A stretch of DNA of 64,000 nucleotides from Cryptomeria japonica. Taxonomy: Eukaryota; Streptophyta; Pinopsida; Cupressales; Cupressaceae. The translations under genes and the position numbers were made by a program. The notes under the pieces were generated by a model, which did no database searches, was not told the origin of the DNA, and was given only the letters and a program-made list of their open reading frames with translations. Shown piece after piece: positions 35,401 through 47,640 of this stretch. The stretch spans positions 549,410,488-549,474,487 of the forward strand of contig NC_081412.1 of NCBI RefSeq assembly GCF_030272615.1. Reading direction: 5' to 3'. Within the stretch, counting starts at the first letter, position 1. Each line of letters begins with the position of its first letter.

Positions 35401-38400
35401 GCAGGTTAATGCAATAAAATTTTAAACAAGGGTGGTCGATAGTAATATCAACCACCCCCCTTATTTAAAGGGAGGGGTCGATATTACCACCGACCAATCC
35501 TCCTTTTTATTTAAACTAAAACCACATTGCAACTGCCAATTCATGTGGCACTATCGGTTCATATGGAGGTTAGTGTCTTGAACAACATGTGCATAAGACT
35601 TTAATTTAATAAATTTTGCATGGCGATACTAGTCGACTTGGCATATACCCCCCCCCCCATGACCACAGTGCAACAACATTGAAATCGGTTTAACCAGTCG
35701 ACCTAGCAACCCACGACTGCAGTGAATGGTTGGTCGAAGGTTGATATCTATGAGACGTGGCTTTGAAGGTGTTTAACCCATGAGATAGGTAAATCGATTG
35801 ATTATCATGCTCTCGTTGTTAATCAAAACTCTAGCTAAGTCAAGAAGTGGTTTAGACATGGAGCATAGTTAAGCAAATCTATCAACCATAGATACAAGCA
35901 TTGTTGACAGGTATGCAACCATTAGAGTTCTAAATCAATTAGAACTAAAAGAGAGTTTTATGATTATCAGTGGTGTCATTGTTATGGCCAATATTATAGC
36001 AACCAATTTAGAATAAGGATAGTATAAATAATAGAGAAAGCTTGAGGGAAAAGAAAACAAGAACGACAAGAGAAGAGAAGAAAATATAGAGAGAAAAGAT
36101 TAGAAAGAATAGAGAGAAAAGATCAGGAAAGGATTAGAGAATGGAATATAGAAGAAAAAAGTATTGGAGATTTAGATGTGTTTATGACCAATTTGTAAAA
36201 GATTGGTAATGATCATCATAGATTTGGTGTTGTACTTCAGAGGAAAGAGTTGAATATCGAAACAAGGAAGAGTGGCAAACTCACTAGAGGAACAACGACC
36301 TTCTTGAGAACTTGGTGAGATAGAAAGAAGATAATAATACACCGAGTAGAACTAGTCAAAGGTAGGCTCTGTTTTAACAAAGTTTGTTGTATATATTTAA
36401 AGAGAAAATGTTCTATTTTGAATAGACTTAGAAATAATTAGAGTCATAGTTTTTTAGACTTCTGATTATGAGATTTATGTCGAATGGCATCAAAATACGT
36501 TCTTTAGAAAATTCTATTCTATACTTAAATGTATTAAAGAAATATATTTGTAAAGATTGTTATAAACATAAGTGAAATTCATAGAAATTAGACCACCAAA
36601 TTCTCTAGAAATAGAGTAAGAGGATAGAGTGATTGTGTGTAATAAACTTAAAATTTGAATCACAAAGAAGATGAAGTACTAGGATAATGAATTATTATCA
36701 AAATTGAAGCTTATTTTGAATTTGAGTAGAAAAGACTTACACTTTCAAATTAGATCCTTGCATGAAAAGTAAAGATGGTTATTAGGTGTCTTATTTGAAA
36801 AGCCATATAGATAGGCACTTTAAGAATTTTTATCATGTTAGATTGTATGGAAAATCAGTGAAATCCGCTAATTGAGAAAAGTCACATATTAGTATTAAAC
36901 TAAATATGTTGTTCGAGAAAAGAGGTGAATGAACCAAGACACATGGAGAGATAGAGAGCTTAGACGATATAAACTTAGAATTCTAAACCATAAGAAATGG
37001 AATGCATGTTAATGATTACGCTATTTAAATGTATGATTACGCTATTTAAATGTTTTGATAATTGAATAAAAGAACGTGTTTCAATTTCTATGTGAAGATA
37101 CATACATGTGTTACATGTTTTCTTTCAAATGTATATTTGTTTATCCATGAAATATTGCTTCCTGTTAGATAGGATTGGTTGTAATAAAAGATTGATTCTT
37201 TCAATTTATATTAAATGAAAGATTGTCTTCTTAAACATTATATTATTATCTTATGAGATATAGGAAGCTAGAATTGAAAAGGTGAAAGATTGTCTTCTGT
37301 ATATATTTATTCTATATTTATGTGAACAAGCTAGATAGGCTTGTGTATGGAAAGTTACCTTCCAGGACGGGTGCCGAATATGGAATCTTAGAGAGATTAT
37401 TTGCTTTTTCCAAACTATTTATTTTTGCTATGCATGGCATTATACTCGGTTGAGTAATCAAATTGAATAAACCATTGAAATAGATGGAATTCTTTTATTT
37501 ATGCTCTCTACCATATCCTTGATTGATAATGCTTGTTTCTTAAAATAACTAGAAAATTAAAAATGCATGTATCATCTAGGCATGCACCAGATTCCATCTT
37601 GCCTTTCGAATTATTTTGCTAAGCAATTTGTGTAGGGTCGGGTATTCTTGATTGACCAAGAATTCCAGGGAAGCGTAAGCTTCAAGGCTGGGCAGAAAAG
37701 TGCCTAAATCTTGTTCTCCTCTTCATGCTAAAGATTGCATTGGTGATAGCTTGGGTTGCAGATCAACGGACACATCTCACCCTTTACTTTGTATTATTTA
37801 TTATTGAACTTATGGCAACTTGAAATGCCTAAGTATTGTATGATTGAGATACTACTTATATCGATTTATTGAATGAAGAATCTTTATCTTTTATAGAAAT
37901 TTCATGTTTATTACGATCTAAATGGAATGATCAAATGAAGCTATGGATGGAAAAGTGGAATGAAATACACTTATTAACTGATTTATGAGTTTATTTAATA
38001 ATAAAGAGTATTTTGGCTATTATTGAAGTTAGCTCGATTTACATCTTTACATCACACTTATGCACACAGTGCATAATAAGAGATAATGTCCACTTACCGG
38101 TGGAGTGACACCTTATCTTTTGCATCCTGCAATGTACTCAAGTGGCTTCCCTTTTTGTGCAGCATCTCTTCCAATAGGCACATGAGATCTGATGTGAGCA
38201 CATTCACTGTGAGTCATAGCTTCTCATGATGACTGCGTCTTTATCATAAACACCATCCAAACACCCTGCTCATTGTCAATACTCCATTTGCCATTTGATA
38301 TACTTTCCTTTCCTAGGATGCACTATATCGGTATCTGTAACCTTACCATTCCATCCAAACAAGACAGGCACTAACTTATGTATTGGTGTCACCAGTGATC

Positions 38401-38549
38401 ACTCTTTCTTATTATACCAGTGTTCTGCGGTGCAAGGTGATATCAAAGATATCACATCATATACTCCTCCATAGAAGTGTTGTACAACCATCTCTTCTAT
38501 TGGTAGTCATCCCATACCGGTTGACTTCAATGACAACACAATGCCAACA
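32457..38549 (-). repeat. 5' LTR of element A (interrupted by solo LTR D)
   Basis: Pieces 32457-34342 and 38057-38549 together make about 2,379 bp. On the plus strand it starts TGTTAAACACAATG and ends ATGCCAACA. It has a G-run module near 32477-32490. The region 32680-32880 holds repeated GGGCACCAACCC and GGAGCTACAACCCC phrases, the complement of the U5 repeats in G. Confidence 0.88.
34343..38051. mobile_element. Solo LTR D of a long-LTR element, probably gypsy (3,709 bp)
   Basis: It starts TGTCACAAACCC and ends ATCTTTACA, with exact target duplication TCACA (34338-34342 and 38052-38056). The homologous uninterrupted site is visible in A's other LTR at 21109-21113 (TCATA, one mismatch). No reading frame of note, PBS or terminal direct repeat exists inside, so it is a single LTR. 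It contains AT-dinucleotide runs near 35253-35275 and 35308-35328 and a run of 13 C near 35649. Its length suggests a Ty3/gypsy family. Confidence 0.85.
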
Positions 38550-39072
38550 CCACCAATTCAAGATGGCCAAACTATTTTCATAGAAGTGATTTCAATGAGG
38601 AATGCAATGATATGGTTACCATGCTGGCACGAGTAAAGGGTTTAAAATATTCTCATTATTTTCAAAACTAAATGTGTTATTATATGAACATAATAAAAAA
38701 ATAAGCTACCAAGATAGATTGAAGTGAGAAGATTAGCGATGCACTTTGTGCAAAATTGAAAGAGGTCAAAATAACACTTAAGTTCTACATGACCTCATGC
38801 CTTGTGTATGAAGTCGCCTCTATGAGGCAATATCCAAGTTTGTCTACAAAGGGTGATAGGAGGTTAGTAATTATTTGAAACTATTATGATTAGCTCACAA
38901 TCAACAATCAAGGAAGTCATTTCAGAAGGGTCAAGGATGCCTTCTTTGTTGTATGGAAATGCATGTTTGATAAGGACTTACAGAAGAAGAGACTTTCAAA
39001 AGAAGCATACAGTAAGGTTTCTCATTTTGGTTGTCTTTCTCCAATTTCCTACACTCACTTACATCCACATGT

Positions 39073-40217
39073 TGTTAGGCCCAATATGGAAAGCTAATGT
39101 ACTGAGAGGGGAGGGGTGAATCAGTACTCCAAAACTTTTCTTCAGTAATAGCTTTACTATTATGCATAAACTGAAAATAGTTGTAACATAACATAAAGCT
39201 AGAACAAATAGATAAAAATCATACATGATTCACTCCATAACACATATATTTTGGTTATGCAGAAACTCTTGGTTAGAGAGAAAAATTGCAGTGGGGATGG
39301 CACCCACAACTTCACTACTGCAATAATAAAGATGCTTGGTTAGAGCTACATGTTTAGCTATTTCTGATAGCTTACCCTGTTAGGAGTATCAAGATCTATT
39401 AGATCTACCTTGCTAAAGGATTTTACAACACTTAATCTAAATGATGTACCTAGTTAGAGGCTTTACAATTTATAGACTTGGTTAGAGTCTTTTACCCTGT
39501 TAAAGGTTTCTCTTTCAACTTCAAAATATTACAATAAAATCATTACAAATATCTGCAACTTTACATTTGAAATGTTATAGTAGATTCTATGTGCTCAGAA
39601 TAAGTTACCTTGCTTATAGCATACCTCGGTAACCCATATAGTAACTTGGTAAACCCTTATGTTTACTCTGTTCTTCGACTTCTCTGAAAATCTTCTCAAT
39701 GACCTTTGTGTCTTTGTAACAGTCATAACATATATAGTCCCTTTCTGCATGTATATTTTTTATCTCAATATATGTTGTATTTATAGATCTCTTATGACGG
39801 TGATCTGATTCATTGCTTCGATCTTACAAACATGTTTTATTAAATGAATAACCATGCAAGTTATTTCATTGCTTAGATGAAATCAAAATCATACACAATC
39901 TTTAAGTGCAATTTCCAATGAGATAACGGTTAGATGTGCCTCGATCTTGTAACACATTTCCATATGTATGTCCAGGTTCAATGAATCTGGTAACACGTTT
40001 CACTCAGTGTATATCAGCTCGGTGTGTCATCTTTGCTACTTGGTAGACATGAAATGCTGCTCGATAGATAGCTCGATGTATACTACGTTCTGAGACTACT
40101 TTCTTCTGTAACCGACTAGACTGTCCATATCGAATGAATATTTTAGTAGAGATAACTGACTAGAGTATATAGAATAACTATGACATGAAACTAATGGCAA
40201 CTTGATAAGTAGTAACA
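39073..40217 (-). mobile_element. Solo LTR J (1,145 bp)
   Basis: Plus-strand ends are TGTTAGGCCCAATATGG and AGTAACA. The exact duplication CATGT lies at 39068-39072 and 40218-40222. The G-run form of the C-run module (about 39098-39117) lies at the left, so the LTR reads on the minus strand. It interrupts the ORF in E's 5' LTR. Confidence 0.88.
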
Positions 40218-42969
40218 CATGTTTCACAGGTGAACCTTTCATTTTGCCAAGATATCCATCTAATAAGATTGTACTCATGGATTTATGTTGGCAATTGATC
40301 TATGTGCATGAAAAGAAGTCACGGGCTCATAATAATGGCTTAAATTTTCTAGAAGCTATTGCCCGATATCCAATTATGACCAACCCAAAGGCCAAGAATA
40401 TGGAAGAAGAGATGCAATGGAACACCATGAGGAGATTCAAAGCCTGAAATAATTTTCATTTTCATGCAATGAAAAAAAAACTCAAAAGAAGTTACACTCA
40501 TGTATATAGGTTTGAAGATGTATGGGTTGATTGTCACGATGAAGAGGATGTGAGGAAGTTAGTCACCTTACATTGGAGAAAATTGAAAATTTGGATTTGG
40601 CTAAAATCCCAATGACCATGGAGGATACTGATGATATAGTGGATCGAGTCTATTTTAAATGAAAGATTGTTGATTCCCCATTGCCACTTGTTCAATGGTC
40701 AAAAAAGGAAAATAAGTTCATTACTCAAAGAATTGCCCCTATTTTGGCCAATACTAATGCATGGTTATTGAAGAAGAAGATCAGAATGAAGCAACTTCCT
40801 GCTAGTTTTGTTGATGACGATAATAGTGATGGTCCAGTTGGTAAAACAACTACAGCTAAATTTAGGACCAAAAGCAAAGTAGATGTGCAAGCACCACCAT
40901 CGATCCCTTCGACTTAATCCAAGGGAAAAGAACCTAAAATCAAATTCACTATCAAAGGGTCGAAGAAAGGTGAATCTTCTTCAACAATACAAGTGACACA
41001 AACAAAGAAGATTAAGCAGCAAGCTATTGAAGAGACTAAAAAAGAAAAAGAAGAAGAAGAAGGAGAAATTCCTCATGAAGAGGAAATGCAAGTTGAAGAA
41101 CCAGCTCATCAAGGTGAGAGTGATACTCCCACCACTTCACAAGTATCAACTCCTACACAGGTTACTATTCATTTTTTTGAATCTGATTCAGATCAAGAAG
41201 AAGAGGAACATAATAATGAATGGTTGAATATGGAAATACCACAATGGGAGGGTGATCAACAGTATATTACATTGTCTAGTCTCTCTAGTTTTAATGATTT
41301 TCCCTCATCCATTATTGAGTTTTCAATTTTGGACTTTCCTAAATCTATGGAGCAAGCATTTGCAGAACAACAGAAGGCACCCTTACCTTCCACAACAATC
41401 ATAGCTGAAGTTTCACTTGGTGTGAGTACTATTGTTGCCACTAGTGCACCATCCACATTTCCATCCATAATTTTTTTCCAAGGAGGCATCAATAATGCCT
41501 ACTATTGCTCCATCAACTGAAGCACCACTAGTCACCGCAACCTTGATATCAATGATTTCAACTACAACTGCTGCAATTTCAAGTCAGAATGTTCCTCAAA
41601 TACCGGTTGATATTTAGAAGGAGGCCACAACTCCACCCACTAAAACATAATTACCACCATGGATGGATATAGTAGCATTCAAAAGAAAGAAAAAAGTAAT
41701 TTCACCGAATGAATTTGATTTTGAATAGTTCACTCCTCCCAAATCCAAAACTACTAAAAAGGCAAAGATTGTATCTCGAGTATTGGTGAATCCTACTACT
41801 AAAAGGAAATATGTTGAAGTTATGGTACCGTCTTCAGACAAGAATAAGGATAATATTCAACCTGGAGATTATACTATGTAGACTGTAGAACTTCGAGTGG
41901 AGACACATGAGAGTGTCAAGGTAGACTCTCAAATTGTTTTCAATTCTCTAATGTGAAGATTTGATCAAGAAAGAGATGAAAAGAATGAATTAAAGCAAAA
42001 ATGTGAGCAGTTGACCAGTGTAGTTCTCAAGGTCACACAATCTTCCAAGGAAATCGAGCCAATCATTTCTTCAATGGATACTGAGGCTCTTAAGAAGGTG
42101 GAACAGGTGGGCATCAATGGTCAAGTAGTAGATGAGTGGATTGCTTACTTTAAATCAGAAGGTTCCCATATTCTAGATTCAATGATTAAGCTGTTGACTG
42201 ACTTTGAAGTTATTCAAAGTCAAATGCAAGGTGTCAAAACTTCCTTATCTCAAGAGGTAGAAGATATTGAAAAAAGTGTGTCTCTTTGGGGTAAAATGGA
42301 GGATTTTAGAGTTGACTTCCTTGTTGAAAATAAAGTAATTACAACAAGAGAGAAATACATCCAGATTTTGTCATTATTGTGTCATAAGAAAGAAACAATA
42401 AGGTCAATGATTATGGAACTGGATTAGGAAAAGAAGGAAGGTCATGATGAGATTGATCTTATTTCAGCAAGGATAGATGAAATTTCTTGTTTCTTGTATG
42501 ATGATAATCAAAATCTTGTGACCAATGATGCCATCATACAAGAATTCCTTTCCCTAATAGATCACTATACAGAACAAGATTTCACATTGAATGAATTTGA
42601 TAAATTGCTAGAAATACAAGTCAGTTTTGAAGTTCTTGCATCAATGTTGAAAGATCGAAAAAAGAAATACATGAAGGCTGAAGATGCAGTTTCCCATGCT
42701 TGCATCATCACCAATTCTACCACAATGTCAAACAAAGCCAAGATGGAAGTTGTTTTGGCCAAGTTTGAGGAATTCCAAAAAATCCAATGAGGAGGAGAAA
42801 GATGAATAAAGTGTTCCCTTTTTAACACTTTCTTTTCATGTAGTTGCATTGTTAGATGCTGCAACTTTTCTCGCAGCTGCATATTTTCTTTCTATTGTAG
42901 TTGTAGTCAAGTGGGACTCTACAATTGAATTAGTCAGTTGTTCCCACATTTTTCTCCACTTTTTTTTCC

Positions 42970-42977
42970 TATATAAG
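42970..42977 (+). promoter_or_regulatory. TATA box of element E's 5' LTR
   Basis: TATATAAG in the context CCTATATAAGGAGG is a strong plant TATA box, about 760 bp upstream of the PBS and 180 bp downstream of the U3 ORF stop. Transcription would start near 43000 and define R/U5. Confidence 0.65.
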
Positions 42978-43727
42978 GAGGACCCTCATTTGTATATATT
43001 TATCTTTGATATCCTTAGCAAAACTCGGCTGAAATTTTGTGCCAACTAAGACTTTGTGCTTTTTGTTGTAAAATTTGATTCAAGGAGATAAATATAGCAA
43101 TCATATTATTTCTAGACTTTGTGTTGAATAGAAGATTGTGATTGGGATTGGGATTATTCTTATGTTTAATTCTCATAATCATTCCTTATGTTCTTGAATC
43201 TTTTGGTGAAAATTGTGAAAGTTTATGAAAGAGCTTTCTAATTGTGGAAATAGAATTTGTGATGTTTACATATTTGGGAAATTTTCTGATGTTAAGTGAT
43301 TAGTAGTAGGCTTTGCATTGCTGCTATTACTTGTAGTATAAGGAATTGGGAATTTACACTTGAAGACTTGGAGCTACAAGTTAAATTTTGTATCATTTGT
43401 AATCTTTAGTTTAGTTAGAATTACATTCTGGAAAGACATTGTGCTTCTTGATTGTAAATTTTGGTGTAATTTGTTGGAGTAGTTTGTTCATTTATTTAAG
43501 CATCATAAGTGATATGGAATTGTAACAAGTGGAGGGAAAATACATAAACTCTGAAAAAAGAGAGTTATATGCCCGAAACTTACCCACAGATTTTAGTTTC
43601 TTGTTAATTAGAGAAGAAAGTTCAAAGGGAACCTCCCCTTGCTGAGAGGAGAGATTAATTTCTCAACATAGTTGTGTGTGAATTATATATTTTGTCATTG
43701 GTATGCTAGTGACAAAATATTCACCCA
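42978..43727 (+). other. R and U5 region of element E, non-coding
   Basis: About 750 bp between the TATA box and the LTR end. No reading frame was seen. The end is near 43723-43727 (ATTCACCCA), 10-14 bp before the PBS. The R/U5 boundary cannot be set from the sequence alone. Confidence 0.55.
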
Positions 43728-43736
43728 ATAGTTTTT

Positions 43737-43754
43737 TGGCTACTCTATTGGGGA
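43737..43754 (+). other. Primer binding site of element E (tRNA-Arg type)
   Basis: TGGCTACTCTATTGGGGA matches, at 15 of 18 positions, the primer site TGGCGACTCTGCTGGGGA that I recall for plant Tat-lineage gypsy elements. Gag follows about 100 bp downstream. It places everything upstream, including the long ORF, in the 5' LTR. Confidence 0.8.
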
Positions 43755-43849
43755 GCAACGTGCAACTAGTTTTTCTTTTTTTGGGTTGCAGTGCGCTTTT
43801 CATTGTAATATCCATATTGCTGATTTTCTCAAATTTCTAATCTGGCTAA

Positions 43850-46800
43850 ATGAAGTTATACTCCTGGACAACGAGCAACAAGAATTGTTGATCCTACTTT
43901 TGAGTTTTTGCAGCAACAAAATTTTCCTTTTGTGACACCTTCACGGATGTGAACACCTTTGCAGTGGACATGAAGTTTTCTTCCTACTGCACAACAGTCT
44001 CATGTACCAAGTGAGGCATCAAGTTTGAAAGTTTTGGTTGTTCCACTTGTAAATCATTTTGGAATACCACCATATAATCCGTTAAGGATGGTTGTTGCGG
44101 GTCCTTGGGGTACTGCATTTTGTCCTTTGAGCCTAACAACACCTTTACAATGACTTCCAAAAGGCACAAGAAAGAATTTGCCTAATTTTTTGGGAGATGG
44201 TGATCAACATCCTAATGAGCACATTGTTGCTTTTTATATTGCATTTGGTGTTCTTGGTGTTGAACATGAAGACGTTTCTGTGAGATTGTTCATTAAAACT
44301 TTGCAAGGTGCAGTTGCTGATTGGTTCTATCATCTTCCAAATAGTTGTATTACAAATTGAGCAAGCCTAAGAACACTATTTGAGGCAAGGTCCAAGTCTG
44401 TTGAAGATGATCATGCACTTTTAGTGCAATTGACTCAAATGAAAAAAGAACCACAAGAGCCCATGCGTGAATTTGTGGAAAAGTTCAACAAGTTACACAA
44501 TCGCATTCCAGCTGCTTCAAACCCACTGCTGGAAATTTGAAATGTTTCTTTATTAATGCTCAATTGCCAGAAGTGAGTTTTCTCTTGTGTGGGGATAATC
44601 CTACAGATTTGGCTGTTGCACAAAAGATGACCATATCAGTTGAAAATGATCTTATCCTTGCCGGTAAGATAAGAAAGGATCCTAACAAGGTTAGGAATAA
44701 TCAAATTATTGATTCATCATTTTCTTCAACAAATTATGTTGACCCTATGATTCAAAAGCTAGAAAATGAGTTGTTAGCACTTAAGAAGCAAATTTCTTCA
44801 CAAGGAAATACTTCTTATTGTTGGAATTTGGCATAACTGATACAAATCAGGTCATGCAGTTGAAGTTGGATGACTGCACTAGTAAAGGATAGAAGTCTAT
44901 TTGTCATGAAGAGATTGAGATTCTATGAATAGATGACATGATCAGTTATTTGTGGTGTCATTGCTAGAAAATGATGTTACTGATGTTCCTGATGTTTTTT
45001 TTTAGTATCTAAGTGATTTGGTTTACTGGAAGACAAGGTTTACTGGTAGTGATATAAAGTCTGTGAATTAGGACTTTAACCAATAAAGATTAATTGTTTT
45101 GATTGGATTAGTCAATTGGTAATGATTGGTTATTTGTGGTTTGGATGGTGAACTTGTATGATGGAAAGATGTATGTGACAGTAATTAGAACTTGTGATCA
45201 TTACCAGAAGACGTGTTTCAATTTCTAATGAAGTTTTGCTAAGGTTTTAGTAGGGTTTAAGGACCGATGATGAAATCTTCAAACTGATAATGATTTATGT
45301 TATGACGGTGATCAATAGCGAGTCTACTCAAAGTTGGTGACATGACACAGCTCGTGTGAAAGATCTAATAGATGTTTTAGCGTGATTCAAGGAAGATTTT
45401 CTTGGAAACCAACGAAATGCTTTGGAGAGTGTTTTGAGGATACAAATCAGATTTCCATGATGAGTTGTGATCAATCAACGATTGATATTGCATTGTAATT
45501 TGTTGTTATGATCTGGATAGTGATCTACAATGATCTTTTGTGATCTTATTGTAAATTATTGATGTAATTAGGTTTTGTGGCCGACCTAGTTGCGATGACT
45601 ATTTATGTAGACATAATTGATGTTTATTGAGATGGTGGTCTTAGAGAATAAGTTAAGTTGTCCAAGTGAAGTGTGTAATCTGTCTGAGAGTTGCAGAGAT
45701 GTGTATAACTAGACCTAACCAAGAAAGCAGAGAAGTGCAAGAAAATAGAAAATTTTCTTACTATTGATCCCTAACAGTTGCAGCAGGTTAAATCCCTTGA
45801 CTGGGTAGGTTCTAACAAGCCTTAATCTTTTAAGTTCCCTAATAGGGAAGATCTCAAAAAAGTGTTAAATCCTCTCATGAGGTTGATCCTAATAGATCAT
45901 CAAGCTCCTAATCAAGTTGCAAGTCAAATCCCCTAACCGGGTGACTCCTGGTAGGGTCTACTCTTAACCGAGCATATTGTAAGCTTCTAGCAAGGCTAAA
46001 CTCCTAATGGGGCATACTTCAAAAGAGTACAAATATTTGTGGGTGCCAACTCCCACCATAGTTTTCTTCCTATTTGGGTTTCCACGTCAAAAAATTATGG
46101 TGTTCATGTGTGGAATATTTTTCATGTGATGTTCTTGTTTATATTTCATTTCATGCATTATTTCTGAGAAACCAATTATGATGTTTTGTCAGAAGTTTAT
46201 CAAAGGTTACCATTACTGATAAGAAGTTGTTTGAGAAAGTTTTTGATCTTATTGATAAGGTTAAAGATTTGGTGATTGATCAAGTTTATATGATTACTTT
46301 GGTGGTGAAAGTATTGGTAAATGATTTGATTAATGTGTTAAGAAAATTTGGTAAAGAGGTTATTAGATTTGATTATAGAAGTTGAGATTTTTTCAGATCT
46401 GAGATAAGCTAAAATAAGTTTGATTTTAAGTTTTAGTTGAATTGGTCTTAATACTGATTCACCCCCCCTCTCAGTATTAGCCGGATCCTTATAGGATTAA
46501 CACTTATCATGATTTTCCAAGAAGGACTTATCCAAATAACACTTCCAATTATGTTGCATATAATCAGAACAAGTTACCTCCTGCTCCAGAGAGACTTGCA
46601 TTGGAAGCACCACCTCAGAATTCAGCTACAGGCTATTATGAGGTTGAACAGAATGATATTCCTCCATTTGGTGATGAAGATGCCTATTTGCTTCAAGGAG
46701 GTGATACAGAATTGGATGGAGACTCTAATATCAAATATATACAATATGAAAAAGATGATGTGCCAGATGCACATGTTGGAGATGTCTTTGCGGTCTTCAC

Positions 46801-47300
46801 CCATTCGCAAACACAAGCAGCATAGCCACCTGTCAATGTGAAGAGTGATGATTCTACACAAGTCAAGGGTTCTCAATGCTTGCCAGTTACTATTTCTAAG
46901 CATGGAACTCCTTTACCAAATCCTCCAAAAGACAATTCCATTTTGAAAGAAAATGTGAGGGATACAAGTGTAAGTGCTCCTTCGACTGCTGCAAATTTTT
47001 CTACACCTATTAAATTTTCTGCACCTATCAATTCTTTTGCACCTACATCAAAGACTAGTGCACCTAATGTTTCAAGTTCTCAAAATGAGAACCTTAATCA
47101 ATCTTTGATGAATTATTTTCACTCATTTGATACTATAGATCATGCTGGGAAAACTAAAGTACAAATGTCTGAGGTAGAATATTTGAGATCCAATCTGGAT
47201 CAATTTGATCGTTTGGTCAAATTTGTGAAAGAAAAAGATATTTCCCCAAGTAATCCTCCCAAGTCTAATACATCCCAAAATAACTTAGTTAGTTCTCCTT
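43850..47300 (+). pseudogene. Gag of element E (interrupted by solo LTR K)
   Basis: Pieces 43850-44818 and 46508-47300. The N-terminal part reads TPGQRATRIVDPTFEFLQQ, then NFLGDGDQHPNEHI. It continues into a retrotransposon gag (capsid) domain with FIKTLQGAVADWFYHLP and MREFVEKFNKLHNRIP, then FLLCGDNPTDLAVAQKM. Downstream of K come an acidic stretch and a Ser/Thr/Pro-rich linker (46960-47100). A frameshift just after the ATG, TGA or TAG stops near 43960 and 44358, and another shift near 44540 disable it. I see no zinc knuckle. The protein would form the particle shell. Confidence 0.8.
44819..46502 (+). mobile_element. Solo LTR K (1,684 bp)
   Basis: It starts TGTTGGAATTTGGC and ends GGATTAACA, with exact duplication CTTAT (44814-44818 and 46503-46507). 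The C-run plus CTCTCAG module is at about 46462-46474. Removing it restores E's gag frame across the junction. Confidence 0.92.
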
Positions 47301-47329
47301 CTCCTATAGAAAAGAGAAAACCATTTTAT

Positions 47330-47640
47330 ATCTCCTTGTTGATTAATGGTCACAAGCTAAGTAATTGTGTAATTGATTCCGGAGCATCTGACAATGTTAT
47401 GCCAGCGAAAGTTGCCAACACTCTTGGTTTAACATTGACTAAGATGTTTGGTAGATTTTTTTCCATGGATAATAAGAAATTTCCCTTAATAGGTTAGATT
47501 AAAGATGCACAATTTTCTTTTTCCGCATTTCCAGACAAGAAGATCAAAATGATGATATTGGTAGTTGATGTGCCAGCTTCCTATGGCATACTATTGGGAA
47601 GAATTTTTTGTAAAAATGTGGGGAATCGCAATACACATTG
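47330..47640 (+). pseudogene. Aspartic protease of element E
   Basis: The catalytic motif VIDSGASDNVMP has DSG at 47375-47383, preceded by a FYISLLINGHKL strand and followed by MFGRFFSMDNKKFPLIG. A stop at 47495 replaces a residue, and the downstream flap region (VPASYGILLGRIF) remains readable. It would cut the Gag-Pol polyprotein. It is followed directly by the extra RNase H domain. Confidence 0.82.

Larger units (their letters stand above)
11573..38549 (-). mobile_element. Element A: gag-only Sirevirus-type element with 2.4 kb LTRs
   Basis: It is bounded by the exact duplication CCACC (11568-11572 and 38550-38554). Read on the minus strand it runs 5' LTR 38549-32457, PBS 32456-32443, gag to about 30420, non-coding, PPT at 21605, 3' LTR 21604-11573. 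Removing B, C and D with their target duplications leaves about 7,970 bp, with LTRs of about 2,379 and 2,394 bp and an internal region of about 3.2 kb. No protease, integrase or RT is present, so it needs a helper. Gag and U5 resemble element G, a plausible autonomous relative. It disrupts the ORF in E's 5' LTR. Confidence 0.88.
11045..42790 (+). pseudogene. Long ORF inside the 5' LTR (U3) of element E, broken by A and J
   Basis: Coding pieces lie at 11045-11567, 38555-39072 and 40223-42790, about 3.6 kb or 1,200 codons, starting at MSKPTQGK and ending with TGA at 42788. The N-terminal part contains KYKYDKYLNIYPES and FDPNTRQ. A predicted globular middle contains MDLCWQLIYVHEKKSRAHN and VYRFEDVWVDCHDEEDV. 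A Lys/Glu/Ser/Thr-rich linker follows (about 40900-41900), then a C-terminal coiled coil (about 42000-42780). I recognise no catalytic motif. It resembles in style the extra ORFs of large plant gypsy elements. Stops and frame changes (for example near 11228, 40915, 41518 and 42425) show decay. A TATA box, R/U5 and PBS follow it, so it lies in U3. A second copy of its start is at 62135. Confidence 0.65.
10181..43727 (+). repeat. 5' LTR of element E (interrupted by A and J)
   Basis: Pieces: 10181-11572, 38555-39072 and 40223-43727, about 5.4 kb after subtracting A and J with their target duplications. The order is palindrome array, ORF, TATA box at 42970, about 750 bp of R/U5, then the PBS at 43737. 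The left part is collinear with the 3' copy at 60891-62656, except for a deletion after 10205 that removed about 385 bp present at about 60916-61300. The start at 10181 (TGTCGTCC) coincides with the break in G's integrase, but the matching point in the 3' copy is not a clean TG after a purine tract. The exact left end is therefore uncertain. Confidence 0.6.

Noticed and set aside
34343-38051. Small complete LTR element (LARD)
   Set aside because: The two ends are not direct repeats of each other and no PBS or PPT is visible, so a single LTR fits better.
11045-42790. Host gene interrupted by transposons
   Set aside because: The same sequence recurs at 62135 at the matching place in E's other LTR, so it belongs to the element.
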